Below, piece after piece: positions 12,226-20,805 of a stretch of 64,000 nt of DNA. The notes beneath the pieces are model-generated. The model was given only the letters and a program-made list of their open reading frames with translations. It was not told the origin of the DNA and did not search any database. The DNA lies in assembly GCA_016704305.1 (NCBI GenBank), contig JADJAL010000007.1, positions 1-64,000 of the forward strand, in the 5' to 3' direction. Positions within the stretch are counted from its first letter, which is position 1; each line of letters opens with the position of its first letter. A program made the translations under genes and the position numbers. This DNA is from Haliea sp. GTDB lineage: Bacteria > Pseudomonadota > Gammaproteobacteria > Pseudomonadales > Halieaceae.

Positions 12226-12471
12226 AACAAACTTGCAGATATGCCCTATACGCATCTGTATTGAGGTTTGGCCCGGATCCAGCATCCGATTTACAAAGTT
12301 TCTTCCGAGCATTGTGCCAACCACCTAGCACAAGTTGAAAATACCTGTTGTGCTCCAGTGGTGTGTTACTGAGAAGCTCAGGCAGTATGGCCCGCGCGTG
12401 TGGATTCCTGAATCGCACGCTGCAGTCGGTCATGCCGACCTGGCAATCCCTCACAAGAGACAGTAACGCAC

Positions 12472-14382
12472 ATGAGCACAGACGCCCGCCGCCCTTTACG
12501 CCTGCGCTATGGCATGGGCGTCCTGTGCCTGTGTCTGTTACTGGCATTTTTGGGATCCCGTCTTTCCTTCCCCGAGGAAGATGCCGAATCGGTCCGGGCC
12601 AGACCCAATATCATACTCATCCTGGCGGACGACCTGGGCTGGAGTGACCTCGGCAGTTACGGCAGCAGCTTTTACCAGACACCGCGCCTGGATGAATTCG
12701 CGGCAAGCGGCGTTCGCTTCACCCACGCATACTCCGCCTCGTCTTCCTGCTCGCCAACGCGGGCCAGCATTTTGACCGGTCAGTACCCGCTGCGCATAGG
12801 CTTTACCGAACCCTCGGGGAATACCGAGGGTGAGCGCAAGCATCAGTTGCAACATCAAACCGCGCCTTTCCTGCGCGCGATCGGACCCAGTTCAACCAAT
12901 TATCTTGCCGAGCACTACTACACGCTTGGCGAGGCTATGAAAGACGCCGGCTACAGCACTGCCTTTCTCGGCAAATGGCATCTGGGGCATGCGCCCCACA
13001 TCCCGGAAAGCAATGGCTTTGACCTGGTGGTTGGCGGTCGCCATCATCCGGGCCCGCCGGGAAAGAATCCGCTACGCGTGAATTTTCCGCCCTGGGATGG
13101 CGACACCTTTCCCGCATCGACCCAGACGCTGGATATGCACATCGACGATTACCTGGCACAGCGCGCCACCGAGTTTATCGCGGCACACCGGGACAAGCCG
13201 TTTTTCATGTGCTTCTGGCCATACAGCGTGCACTCGCCCTTTCAAGCCGAGCCGGACCTGCTCGCGAAATGGCAGGCGCTTGTTGATCCGGCAAACCCGC
13301 AGCGCAATCCGACCATGGCATCCATGATCGAGGTGCTGGACACCAGCGTGGGGCGCGTGCTGGATGCGATAAAAGAGAATGGGCTGGAACAGAACACCAT
13401 TGTCATTTTTACCTCTGACAATGGCGGCAACATGTATGAGCAGGTGGGCGTGACCACTGCTACCAACAACGCGCCGCTGCGCTCCGGCAAAGGCAGCAAC
13501 CACGACGGCGGCGTGCGCGTGCCAATGATTGTGCGCTGGCCGGGCGTGACACAGCCAGGCGAGATCAGCAGTGCCATGGTGACGTCAACGGATCACTATC
13601 CCACGATACTGGCCATGGCCGGACTGTCACCACGTCCGGACGACCACAAGGACGGCGTCAACTATGCGCCCGCACTGCGCGGGGAGGCATTTGAGCGTCC
13701 ATTCATGCTGAGCGACGCCACGCCATTTACATTTCAAACTGCCAATATCCCGAACACATACATCCGGGAGAAGAACTGGAAACTTGTTCGCTACTGGTAC
13801 CGCGAGGATGCGCAAACCCATCGCCATGCGCTGTTTGACACAGACCTCGATATCGGTGAAACCAACAACCTGGCGGACACCTACCCGCAGCAGGTGGCGT
13901 ACCTGAGCGAGCAGATGGATGAGTACTTCGAGCGCAACGACATCCTGCTCCCGCGGCCCAATGCGAAGTACAACGGACGGTCAATGGGATTGTGGACAAG
14001 CGAGGGAGCGGGCACGCTCGCAAGTAAAAACAGCGCGTTGGTGTTGTCGTCTGACGCGCCCGGGTTTGCCGCTTTGACCTATTTCGTTCCCTGGGTTTTG
14101 CGTAAGTCATGGTTTGAGTTCGAGGCGCGCGCCCAGGGCACCCAGGGATTGCGGGTAGACTGGTTATCCGGTGCCGCGAAGCCGCGTAATCTTGTCCCCG
14201 CGCCCGGCCGGGAGGTGACGCTTACTGCCAAGTGGCAGCGGTATCGCGTGCAGCTACAGCACGAAGGCATTCTGAAAGGACTGCGGCTAGCGCCCACCGG
14301 AAGCGGTTACATGGTTGAAATTCGCTCTGCGCGTGTACTCTCGCCCGACCGCTCCGAGATGATGGCCTACGAATTCCCCTGA
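12472..14382 (+). CDS. Type I sulfatase (cysteine type), membrane-anchored or exported
   Basis: This 636-residue arylsulfatase-family enzyme hydrolyses sulfate esters. The formylglycine signature is CSPTRASILTG with the modified Cys at 93. Other active-site parts are the calcium-binding DD pair in LADDLGWSDL (53-54), FLGKWHLGH and the TSDNGG segment near residue 310. The N-terminus has basic residues and a hydrophobic stretch (about 13-28) with no obvious cleavage box, so it is a signal peptide or an anchor. The last 150 residues form an extra domain after the usual core. The Cys-type site needs a formylglycine-generating enzyme or an anaerobic maturase; none lies in the window. cysH lies convergently just downstream, which suggests a sulfur-supply link. 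Confidence 0.93.
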   Translation: MSTDARRPLRLRYGMGVLCLCLLLAFLGSRLSFPEEDAESVRARPNIILILADDLGWSDLGSYGSSFYQTPRLDEFAASGVRFTHAYSASSSCSPTRASILTGQYPLRIGFTEPSGNTEGERKHQLQHQTAPFLRAIGPSSTNYLAEHYYTLGEAMKDAGYSTAFLGKWHLGHAPHIPESNGFDLVVGGRHHPGPPGKNPLRVNFPPWDGDTFPASTQTLDMHIDDYLAQRATEFIAAHRDKPFFMCFWPYSVHSPFQAEPDLLAKWQALVDPANPQRNPTMASMIEVLDTSVGRVLDAIKENGLEQNTIVIFTSDNGGNMYEQVGVTTATNNAPLRSGKGSNHDGGVRVPMIVRWPGVTQPGEISSAMVTSTDHYPTILAMAGLSPRPDDHKDGVNYAPALRGEAFERPFMLSDATPFTFQTANIPNTYIREKNWKLVRYWYREDAQTHRHALFDTDLDIGETNNLADTYPQQVAYLSEQMDEYFERNDILLPRPNAKYNGRSMGLWTSEGAGTLASKNSALVLSSDAPGFAALTYFVPWVLRKSWFEFEARAQGTQGLRVDWLSGAAKPRNLVPAPGREVTLTAKWQRYRVQLQHEGILKGLRLAPTGSGYMVEIRSARVLSPDRSEMMAYEFP

Positions 14383-14414
14383 TACGAAAACACCGCGCAC
14401 AGGAGCCTGTTGCT

Positions 14415-15041
14415 TCAGGCGGCGGTGTGAAGGCCGCACTCGCGACCGTCGTGCACCTTGGTCGGATCGAAGTAGTGTTTGCAGGTGGGCAGGCTGAAAC
14501 GCGCCATGTAGTCCTCGACGTCGTCTTCTGACCAGTAGAACAGCGGCGCTACCTTGAGTATGCCGCGGCCGTCCAGCGACACAATGTCCAGGCTTTTGCG
14601 CAACTCGGTCTCCTCGCGGCGAATGCCGGTGAGCCAGACTTCAGGCTGGAAATCCTCCAGTGCGCGTGCGAACGGCTCCAGTTTTACCTGCCGGGTAAAT
14701 TCCTGATGCCGCGCCTCTTCATCCACGGTGGGGATGCCACCCATGATCGCATTGCGCCGTTCCGACGTCATTTCGGGTGAGTACACATGCACGTTGATGT
14801 CCAGATCACGGATCAGGCGTTCGGCCACCACATAGGTATCGCGCAGGTTATAGCCGGTATCGACCCAGATAGTCGGCACGGATTTATCGATCTCACTGAC
14901 CAGGTGCAACATCACCGCCGCGTTGCGCCCCATGCTGGTCGTCGCGATCGTCCTGCGGCCCAGGCTCAGCGCCCAGGTGACAATCTCGGCGGCGCTGGCG
15001 TTGCGCAGGCGGTTATTAATGCTGTCGAGGTCCAATTCCAC
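14415..15041 (-). CDS. cysH: Phosphoadenylylsulfate (PAPS) reductase-like CysH
   Basis: The enzyme reduces activated sulfate to sulfite with thioredoxin or glutaredoxin in the cytoplasm. The PP-loop-like core shows TTSMGRNAAVMLHLV, WVDTGYNLRDTY and TGIRREETELRKSL. The C-terminal catalytic cysteine sits in ECGLH. Only one other Cys is in the tail (PTCKHYF) and the paired Cys residues of APS reductases (CC and CxxC) are absent. This supports the iron-sulfur-free PAPS type. At 208 residues it is somewhat shorter than E. coli CysH (244), mainly at the N-terminus. The start is a GTG at 15041 without a good ribosome site, so the exact start is uncertain. The gene is convergent with the sulfatase. 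Confidence 0.88.
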   Translation of the reverse strand: MELDLDSINNRLRNASAAEIVTWALSLGRRTIATTSMGRNAAVMLHLVSEIDKSVPTIWVDTGYNLRDTYVVAERLIRDLDINVHVYSPEMTSERRNAIMGGIPTVDEEARHQEFTRQVKLEPFARALEDFQPEVWLTGIRREETELRKSLDIVSLDGRGILKVAPLFYWSEDDVEDYMARFSLPTCKHYFDPTKVHDGRECGLHTAA

Positions 15042-15081
15042 GCGGAGGTCATACCCGTATTTTTAGCGTCAGGTGGCGCAC

Positions 15082-15108
15082 TTTATAGAATCAAAACGGG
15101 AGTTACAA
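15082..15108 (-). promoter_or_regulatory. Candidate promoter for cysH
   Basis: Read on the minus strand, TTGTAA (15108-15103) and TATAAA (15087-15082) lie 15 bases apart (16 if TTTGTA is used), about 40 bases upstream of the cysH start. The spacing is short, so this is only a plausible sigma70 promoter. Confidence 0.3.
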
Positions 15109-15199
15109 ATAACCGGGTGGCATATAGATATAGCCGATTGGGTCAACGCTCCCCACTTTCCAATCGGGCAATCGTTTCCTGCACCGGGCTATCTCCCCC

Positions 15200-16000
15200 T
15201 CACGCAGCGGCACGCGCGGCGGACTTCTCCAGCTCCGCGTGCAAATCGAGGAACTGCCCGGTCAACTTGTGGCTCGGCGCCATGTCGATCAGAGGCCGGT
15301 GATCGCGGTGCGACTCCCGCATCTTCACGGAGCTGGTCAGGTAGCTTTTGAACACGGGCAGGCCCTCGGCCTCCAGCTCCGCGACCAGTTCCGCCGGCAG
15401 CCTCGCCTGTGCGTTGAACTGGTTGATGATGATGCCCTCCACTTCCAGATCGGGGTTGTGGTCCTCCTGCAGCTCGCCGATGTTATCCAGCAGGGAGTAC
15501 AGGCTCTGGCGCGCGAAGCTGTCGCAGTCAAACGGTATCAGCACGGTGTCGGCGGCGATCAAGGCGGATTTGGAATAGAAATTGAAGCTGGGCGGGGTGT
15601 CGATGTACACGCGGTCGTATTCGTCGTTGAGTTTTTCCAGCGCGTCGCGCAGCTTGTAGATCTTGTAACGCGATTCCAGCTCGCTTTCCATCTCCGACAG
15701 CACCGGGCTGGAAGGCAGCAGGAACAGGTTTTCATACGGGGTTTCCCAGACGAAAGAGTCGGGGTTCTTGCGCATTTTGCGCGGGCCCACTGTCTGCCGG
15801 TACAGGCCGGCCACACCCTGCGCCTCGGCCGGAAACGCCTCCGCGTCGATGACACCCACCAGATAGTCGGTGGTATTGCCCTGCACATCGAGATCGATCA
15901 CCAGCGTGCGGTAACCCATCGCCGCGCCGATTGCCGCCAGATTGCAGGCGATGCTGGTCTTGCCGACCCCGCCTTTTTGATTGAATACAACGCGTTTCAT
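15200..16000 (-). CDS. ParA/MinD-family ATPase, orphan
   Basis: This is a 266-residue P-loop ATPase of the ParA/Soj group. It starts MKRVVFNQKGGVGKT, the deviant Walker A with signature lysine, directly at the N-terminus. It continues with TLVIDLDVQGNTTDYL (A'), DRVYIDTPPSF (Walker B) and GIIINQFNAQARLP. An in-frame ATG at 16132 would add 44 residues across the 16075-16130 palindrome and is rejected. Such proteins position plasmids, chromosomes or protein cargo; no parB, parS or cargo gene is adjacent, so its partner is unknown. It has no N-terminal DNA-binding extension, making it a short, Soj-like form. Confidence 0.9.
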   Translation of the reverse strand: MKRVVFNQKGGVGKTSIACNLAAIGAAMGYRTLVIDLDVQGNTTDYLVGVIDAEAFPAEAQGVAGLYRQTVGPRKMRKNPDSFVWETPYENLFLLPSSPVLSEMESELESRYKIYKLRDALEKLNDEYDRVYIDTPPSFNFYSKSALIAADTVLIPFDCDSFARQSLYSLLDNIGELQEDHNPDLEVEGIIINQFNAQARLPAELVAELEAEGLPVFKSYLTSSVKMRESHRDHRPLIDMAPSHKLTGQFLDLHAELEKSAARAAA

Positions 16001-16074
16001 AAGCAGATGATCCAGCGTGAGGTGAACAGAAGGGTGCCGAGATAGTGTAAACAATGGCGGGCATTGGGGACAGA

Positions 16075-16130
16075 GGATAATTGGGGTCAGAGTAAAAACT
16101 CCCGAGTTTTTACTCTGACCCCAATTATCC
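16075..16130. repeat. 56-base perfect palindrome with 27-base arms and a 2-base loop
   Basis: The left arm (16075-16101) and right arm (16104-16130) are exact reverse complements with CC between them. The outer part reads GGATAATTGGGG and the core GTCAGAGTAAAAACTC. The right arm is followed by a further AATTATCC (16131-16138). The GGGGTCAGAGTAAA core resembles termini I associate with REP/RAYT-type and small IS200-like elements in gammaproteobacteria; that link is from memory and unconfirmed. It lies between the parA-like and alcohol dehydrogenase genes, both on the minus strand, where it could act as a terminator or as a non-autonomous element. Confidence 0.85.
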
Positions 16131-16148
16131 AATTATCCAGATGCTGGC

Positions 16149-17303
16149 CTACCAGATGCGCTCGTAAAGCCGCACGATATCCTGCGCAACCGGTACGCGT
16201 GGATTGTTAGCGGGGGAGCCAGAATCCAGCGCCTGTGTCGCCATCAGTTCGAGGGAGTCAAACCAGATGGCGCGGTCAATACCGAATGCCCGAGGTCCTG
16301 GCACCTGCAGGTCTGTGGTCAGCGCATGCAGCGCATCCACCAGCTGCGCACAGGCTGACTCATCGCTATCCGCTATCGTTGCCACATCCATCGCGCGCGC
16401 GCAATCGGCGTAGCGCGAGCTGGCATGATCGACAGACCAGGCCGTGACCTCCGGCAGCAACATCGCATTGCTCAGCCCGTGCGGCACATGGAACAGCGCA
16501 CCGATGGGACGGCTCATGCCGTGGATCAGCGTCACCGAGGCGTTGGCAAATGCGATGCCGCCCTGGGTCGCCGCCAGCATCATCGCCTCCCGGGCCTGGC
16601 GGTTATCAGGCTCGGCGCAGGCGGTGCGAATATTCTGGTGGATGGTGCGCATCGCGGTGAGCGCGATGCTGTCGGTGAACGGATTGGCCTTGCGGCTGAC
16701 ATAGGCCTCCAGTGCGTGGCACAGGCTGTCGATGCCGGTATCCGCGGTGAGGCGGTAAGGCATCGTCATGGTCAGCTCGAAATCCACCAGCGCCGCCACC
16801 GGCATCAGGCCGAGGCCCATGCACAGCATTTTCTCCTGCGTTTCGGTGTCGGTAATGACCGCCACGCGCGTGGCCTCGGAGCCAGTCCCGGCAGTGGTCG
16901 GAATCGCGACAATCGGCAGGCCGGAGTGCACCTGCCGGGGCACCTTGTAGTCGCGCATGATGCCGCCGTGCACAGCGAGCACCGCAACCGCCTTCGCCGT
17001 GTCCAGCGAACTGCCGCCACCCAGGGCCACCACGCAATCGAAGTCGCCGGCGCGCAGTTGCGCGAGCGCGGCGTACACACTGTCGGTGGTGGGGTCGGGG
17101 ACACAGTCACTGAACAAGCCGTAGGCGATACCGGCCGCCGCCAGCGGCGCTTCCAGTTGCGCGCAGTAACCGCACGCCTTCATATACGGGTCCGTCACCA
17201 GCAGCGGACGCGACAGGCCCAGTTCACCGAGCGTCGCCACCAGCTGAGCGCTGGCGCCCGCGCCGACCCGCAGGATACGCGGGAGGTTGATGTTGGCGGC
17301 CAC
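16149..17303 (-). CDS. Iron-containing alcohol dehydrogenase
   Basis: The protein is 384 residues, the normal length for group III NAD-dependent alcohol dehydrogenases that oxidise primary alcohols or reduce aldehydes. Cofactor motifs are ALGGGSSLDTAKAVAVLA and IPTTAGTGSEATRVAVIT. Metal ligands lie in the HALEAYVSRKANPFTD segment and in LIHGMSRPIGALFHVPHG, with the expected Asp and His residues. It is the second gene of a unit with the FKBP gene, starting 6 bases after that gene's stop at 17310. The substrate is unknown; iron or another divalent metal is expected in the active site. Confidence 0.92.
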   Translation of the reverse strand: MAANINLPRILRVGAGASAQLVATLGELGLSRPLLVTDPYMKACGYCAQLEAPLAAAGIAYGLFSDCVPDPTTDSVYAALAQLRAGDFDCVVALGGGSSLDTAKAVAVLAVHGGIMRDYKVPRQVHSGLPIVAIPTTAGTGSEATRVAVITDTETQEKMLCMGLGLMPVAALVDFELTMTMPYRLTADTGIDSLCHALEAYVSRKANPFTDSIALTAMRTIHQNIRTACAEPDNRQAREAMMLAATQGGIAFANASVTLIHGMSRPIGALFHVPHGLSNAMLLPEVTAWSVDHASSRYADCARAMDVATIADSDESACAQLVDALHALTTDLQVPGPRAFGIDRAIWFDSLELMATQALDSGSPANNPRVPVAQDIVRLYERIW

Positions 17304-17309
17304 CGGCGA

Positions 17310-17942
17310 TCAGCCTTTGATATCGATCAGGTGGATTTCGAACACCAGTGCGGTATTCGGTGGAATCGTGCTGCCAGCGCCCTGCTCCCCATAGGCCAGT
17401 CGCGGTGGGCAGGCGATGCGCCACTTGTCGCCCACCGACATCATTTGCAATGCCTCCGTCCAGGCGGGAATCACCTGGTGCACGCCAAATTCGGCGGGCT
17501 CGCCGCGCTCCACCGAGCTGTCGAACACCGTGCCGTCGACCAGCGTCCCATGGTAATGGGTGACGACATTGGCGCGCGGACCCGGCTTCGCGCCGCTGCC
17601 GCTCTCCAGTACTTCATACTGCAGGCCGCTGGCGGTGGTCGACACCTCCGGGCGCGCCGCATTCGCCACAAGAAATTGCTCTGCCAGCGCCGTGCGTTTG
17701 GCGGCCAGCTCGGCCGCCTTTTCCTGCTGCTTGCGTTGGATCGCCTGGTAGCTGGGATTGATCTGCTCCTGCGCGATCACGGATTGCTGTTGCTGGTACC
17801 AGTGCTGGATGCCGGCCATCACCGCCGCCACGTCCAGGCCGTCAAAGTCATTGCGCAGAAGCTGGTTGCCAAATTGCAGGCCGAAGCCGTAGCTGGCTTT
17901 TTGCTCGTCGGTGTTGAGTTCTACCTCGGGAAGGAGTGCCAT
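17310..17942 (-). CDS. FKBP-type peptidyl-prolyl cis-trans isomerase, FklB/Mip-like
   Basis: This 210-residue protein has an N-terminal helical dimerisation domain (DEQKASYGFGLQFGNQLLRN, then a long charged helix over residues 50-95). The C-terminal FKBP domain follows, with ASGLQYEVLESGSG, VVTHYHGTLVDGTVFDSS, VIPAWTEALQMMSVGDKW and the YGEQGAGSTIPPNTALVFE end. The architecture matches FklB, a cytoplasmic form, because no signal peptide is present. It catalyses proline isomerisation during folding. It leads a two-gene unit with the iron alcohol dehydrogenase. All aromatic pocket residues typical of active FKBPs appear to be present. Confidence 0.94.
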   Translation of the reverse strand: MALLPEVELNTDEQKASYGFGLQFGNQLLRNDFDGLDVAAVMAGIQHWYQQQQSVIAQEQINPSYQAIQRKQQEKAAELAAKRTALAEQFLVANAARPEVSTTASGLQYEVLESGSGAKPGPRANVVTHYHGTLVDGTVFDSSVERGEPAEFGVHQVIPAWTEALQMMSVGDKWRIACPPRLAYGEQGAGSTIPPNTALVFEIHLIDIKG

Positions 17943-18020
17943 AATTCGTGTCTCTGATCGGGTGTTTGTTGGAAGGGGCGAACCTTACCATATCAGGCCC
18001 TGCAGGGAGTGCCGTGGCGT

Positions 18021-18626
18021 TCAGCGCGGCGTTTTTTTGCTCTCAGCGCGCCCCTGCGACACCGGGCGCAGTTCGTAGTGGCTCTGGGTCATCTGCGCCT
18101 GCCACACCGCGAAGTCGCCGCTGTCGAGATCATCGTAGGCCTGGCGGATGGAATCGTTGACCTGCGGATAGGCCAGCGCTTCCCAGGGGCACTCATCGCG
18201 CGCAAAGAAGCGGCAATCCATGGACTCCACGCCGGGCAGGCATGCCTCATCCTCCACCGTCGCCCGAAAGCCCATGTAAACCTGGTTGATGAAAGTGATG
18301 CTGCCGGTCATGTACAACTGCAAACGCGCTGGGGGCAAGCGCACGCCGGCCTCCTCGTACAATTCGCGCGCCGTCCCTCGGCCAGCGTCTCCCCGAGTTC
18401 CAGGAAACCACCGGGAATAGCCCACTTGCCGCGCTGCGGGTCGAGCGCGCGTTGCACCCATCAACAGGCGTTTGCCGCAGGCGACAAATGCGGTGACGAC
18501 AACGCGGGGATAGACGTGGTGTTCAGCCTGGCACCGCAGGCAGAACCAGTGATTGCGCAGCTCGCCACCCACCACATGCCGCAGCAGGGGGCCGCCGCAG
18601 TCAGGGCAGTAATTCATTTCGGCCAA
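18021..18626 (-). CDS. Nudix hydrolase with N-terminal zinc ribbon; two compensating frame breaks inside the Nudix region
   Basis: The protein of about 200 residues begins MAEMNYCPDCGGPL and WFCLRCQAEHHVYPR, a four-Cys zinc ribbon followed by the Nudix strand, as in NADH pyrophosphatase-like and NudC-related proteins. In the single open frame the Nudix box is scrambled (GATRARPAARQVGYSR). The next frame reads VQRALDPQRGKWAIPGG then FLELGETLAEG, after which the first frame resumes with TARELYEEAGV. Together these give a perfect G-x5-E-x7-REUXEEXGU box. One extra base near 18457-18460 and one lost near 18374-18378 therefore cancel. The corrected protein should hydrolyse a nucleoside diphosphate derivative; the substrate is unknown. 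The gene is divergent from cinA. Confidence 0.85.
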   Translation of the reverse strand: MAEMNYCPDCGGPLLRHVVGGELRNHWFCLRCQAEHHVYPRVVVTAFVACGKRLLMGATRARPAARQVGYSRWFPGTRGDAGRGTARELYEEAGVRLPPARLQLYMTGSITFINQVYMGFRATVEDEACLPGVESMDCRFFARDECPWEALAYPQVNDSIRQAYDDLDSGDFAVWQAQMTQSHYELRPVSQGRAESKKTPR

Positions 18627-18728
18627 TCGCTCTTTGGGGACAGATCACGCTCCCAAAACCATAGCACTTTGCCTTCGCAAAAGCATTGCGGCTATGCTGG
18701 CGCTCCTGTTAAGGCACTCGGGGCGCCC

Positions 18729-20021
18729 ATGACTGATTCACCTATGAACGTACAACTGCTGCTCACCGGCAACGAGATCATGAGCGGCGATACCGTGGAT
18801 TCCAATTCCGCCATGATCGCGCAACAACTCGGCGCACTGGGAATCGGTGTTTATCGCAAGGTCACCGTGGGCGACGATGCACCGCTACTACAGGCGGAGC
18901 TGGCTGCGATGGTCGCCACTGCGGACCTGGTGATCGTCAACGGCGGACTCGGGCCAACCATCGATGACCTGACCGCCGCGATCCTGGCCGCCGTGGCCGG
19001 TGTTCCACTTAAGGAGAATCCCCAGGCGGTCGCCCACCTGCAGCAGTGGTGCGCAAGGCGCAACCTCCAGCTCAATGCCGCCAACCTGAAACAGGCCATG
19101 CTGCCTGCGGGCGCGACCCTGATCGACAACCCGGTAGGCAGTGCGGTGGGCTTTGAAATGACACTGGGCAAGTGTCGCGTGATCTGCACACCCGGCGTAC
19201 CGGGCGAACTCAGGCCCATGCTGGACGCTATTCTGGCCGATCTCGCCGCGCGGCTGCAGCGCCCGATGGAGCGCCATATTTTGCGCCTGCAAACCTTCGG
19301 CCTCGGTGAGTCCACCGCCCAGCAACTCATCACCGATAACCTCCCGGATTGGCCGCCAGAGGTGGAGCTGGGCTTTCGCGCCGGTGCCCCGCAAATGGAA
19401 ATCAAGCTCACCATCGAGAGCGCGGCCGCCAGCGCCGCCCAGCAGCGCTGCCGCGACCAGCTGCAACAGTTGTTCGGCGACCACATTATTGGCGAGGGCG
19501 ATACCACGCTGGCGCAACGGGTGCTGCAATTGTTGCGCGAGCGCGGCGCTAGGGTGGCCACGGCGGAATCCTGCACCGGCGGCCTGATCGCCTCCATGCT
19601 GACGCGGGTGCCCGGCTCGTCGGACGGCTTCCACGCCGGCTTTGTTACCTATTCCAATGCGATCAAGCAATCGGTGCTCGGTGTGCACGCGGACACGCTG
19701 GCACAACACGGCGCGGTGAGCGAGGAGGTCGTCAGGGAAATGGCGCTGGGTGCGCTTGAGTGCGCCGGTGCGGATTATGCGATCGCCGTGTCCGGCATCG
19801 CGGGGCCGGATGGCGGCTCGGCGGAGAAACCGGTGGGTACGGTGTGGCTGGCCTGGGGTGATCGCCACCACCTGCGCTCGCGCGGCCTGTGCTGGCCGGT
19901 GGAGCGCACGCTGTTCCAGACGATGATCGCCGCCGCTGGACTCGACATGCTACGCCGTATCCTGCTCGGGATTGAGGAAGAGCCGCGCTATTTCGGGCAG
20001 CGCAGGATTCGCCAGTCGTAG
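18729..20021 (+). CDS. cinA: CinA family competence/damage protein with NMN deamidase domain
   Basis: This is a 430-residue two-domain protein. The N-terminal MoaB/MPT-like domain has LLLTGNEIMSGDTVDSNSAM and IVNGGLGPTIDDLTAA, implicated in ADP-ribose pyrophosphatase activity in some members. The C-terminal domain (about 270-420) holds ATAESCTGGLIASMLT, YSNAIKQSVLGV, GAVSEEVVREMA and SGIAGPDGGS, the signature of NMN amidohydrolase (PncC), which recycles nicotinamide mononucleotide. The open frame extends to 18009, but that part overlaps the Nudix gene antisense. ATG 18729 is preferred, and ATG 18744 (MNVQLL) is also possible. It stands alone and divergent from the Nudix gene, a pairing that makes sense for nucleotide clean-up. 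Confidence 0.93.
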   Translation: MTDSPMNVQLLLTGNEIMSGDTVDSNSAMIAQQLGALGIGVYRKVTVGDDAPLLQAELAAMVATADLVIVNGGLGPTIDDLTAAILAAVAGVPLKENPQAVAHLQQWCARRNLQLNAANLKQAMLPAGATLIDNPVGSAVGFEMTLGKCRVICTPGVPGELRPMLDAILADLAARLQRPMERHILRLQTFGLGESTAQQLITDNLPDWPPEVELGFRAGAPQMEIKLTIESAAASAAQQRCRDQLQQLFGDHIIGEGDTTLAQRVLQLLRERGARVATAESCTGGLIASMLTRVPGSSDGFHAGFVTYSNAIKQSVLGVHADTLAQHGAVSEEVVREMALGALECAGADYAIAVSGIAGPDGGSAEKPVGTVWLAWGDRHHLRSRGLCWPVERTLFQTMIAAAGLDMLRRILLGIEEEPRYFGQRRIRQS

Positions 20022-20097
20022 CGCGGCGTATTGCGGTGCAGTGTGCGGTGCAGAGTCCGGCGCAGCGTACGGAAGTGCGCCGCCGCGAAGATCGGCA

Positions 20098-20736
20098 TCA
20101 GGGCTGTAACCGCTCAATTTCCCATTCGCGTTCGGTACCGCGCCGGTAGACAAAGCGGTCGTGCAGGCGATGCGCGCCGCCCTGCCAGAATTCCAAGCGC
20201 TCTGGCAGCACCCGATAACCACCCCAGAACGGCGGCATCGGAATGTCTCCATCGCCGAAACGTTCGCGCATGCGCAGCGCCTGCGCCTCCAGCGCGGCGC
20301 GATCAACGATGCCTTTACTCTGGCGCGACGCCCAGGCAGCTACCTGGCTCTCACGCGGGCGCGACGCAAAATACGCGGCGGCTTCCGCACTGTCCGTTTT
20401 TTGCACCACGCCTGCGACGATCACCTGTCGGTCCAGCGTATTCCACGGAAAGTGCAGCGATACCCGCTGATCGCGTGCGATTGCGCGCGCCTTGTCGCTG
20501 TCGTAGTTGGTGTAAAACACGAAGCCACCGTTCGACACGCCCTTGAGCAGCACGATGCGCTGCCAGGGCGCACCACTTTCATCGACCGTCGCCAGCACCA
20601 TCGCTGTCGGGTCGTTCAGTTGCGCGGTAACAGCCTGCGCGAACCAGAGTTCAAACTGGCGCAGCGGGCAGGCATCAAGCATCTCCCGGGTCAGGCCAGC
20701 GGCTGTATATTCACGTCGGAATTGCTCGTATCGCAC
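20098..20736 (-). CDS. pdxH: Pyridoxamine 5'-phosphate oxidase
   Basis: This FMN enzyme makes pyridoxal 5'-phosphate from pyridoxine or pyridoxamine phosphate in the cytoplasm. The 212-residue protein (E. coli 218) has TAMVLATVDESGAPWQRIVLLKG in its FMN site region, FVFYTNYDSDKARAIA, SLHFPWNTLDRQV, SRQSKGIVDR and the hallmark C-terminus starting WQGGAHRLHDRF and ending REWEIERLQP. The ATG at 20736 is followed by RYEQFRREYTAAGL, the usual N-terminal helix. It is transcribed divergently from the GNAT gene at 20806, sharing a 69-base intergenic stretch. The frame is intact. Confidence 0.96.
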   Translation of the reverse strand: MRYEQFRREYTAAGLTREMLDACPLRQFELWFAQAVTAQLNDPTAMVLATVDESGAPWQRIVLLKGVSNGGFVFYTNYDSDKARAIARDQRVSLHFPWNTLDRQVIVAGVVQKTDSAEAAAYFASRPRESQVAAWASRQSKGIVDRAALEAQALRMRERFGDGDIPMPPFWGGYRVLPERLEFWQGGAHRLHDRFVYRRGTEREWEIERLQP

Positions 20737-20805
20737 GGTGATATCCTGATAATCTGTCGCGCACTATAGTAGCCGCCCAACAATGTCGAGGCAAAGTTCC
20801 ACCGA

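Noticed and set aside
16425..17957. 510-codon open frame on the plus strand
   Set aside because: It is antisense to the alcohol dehydrogenase and FKBP genes and shows no domain.
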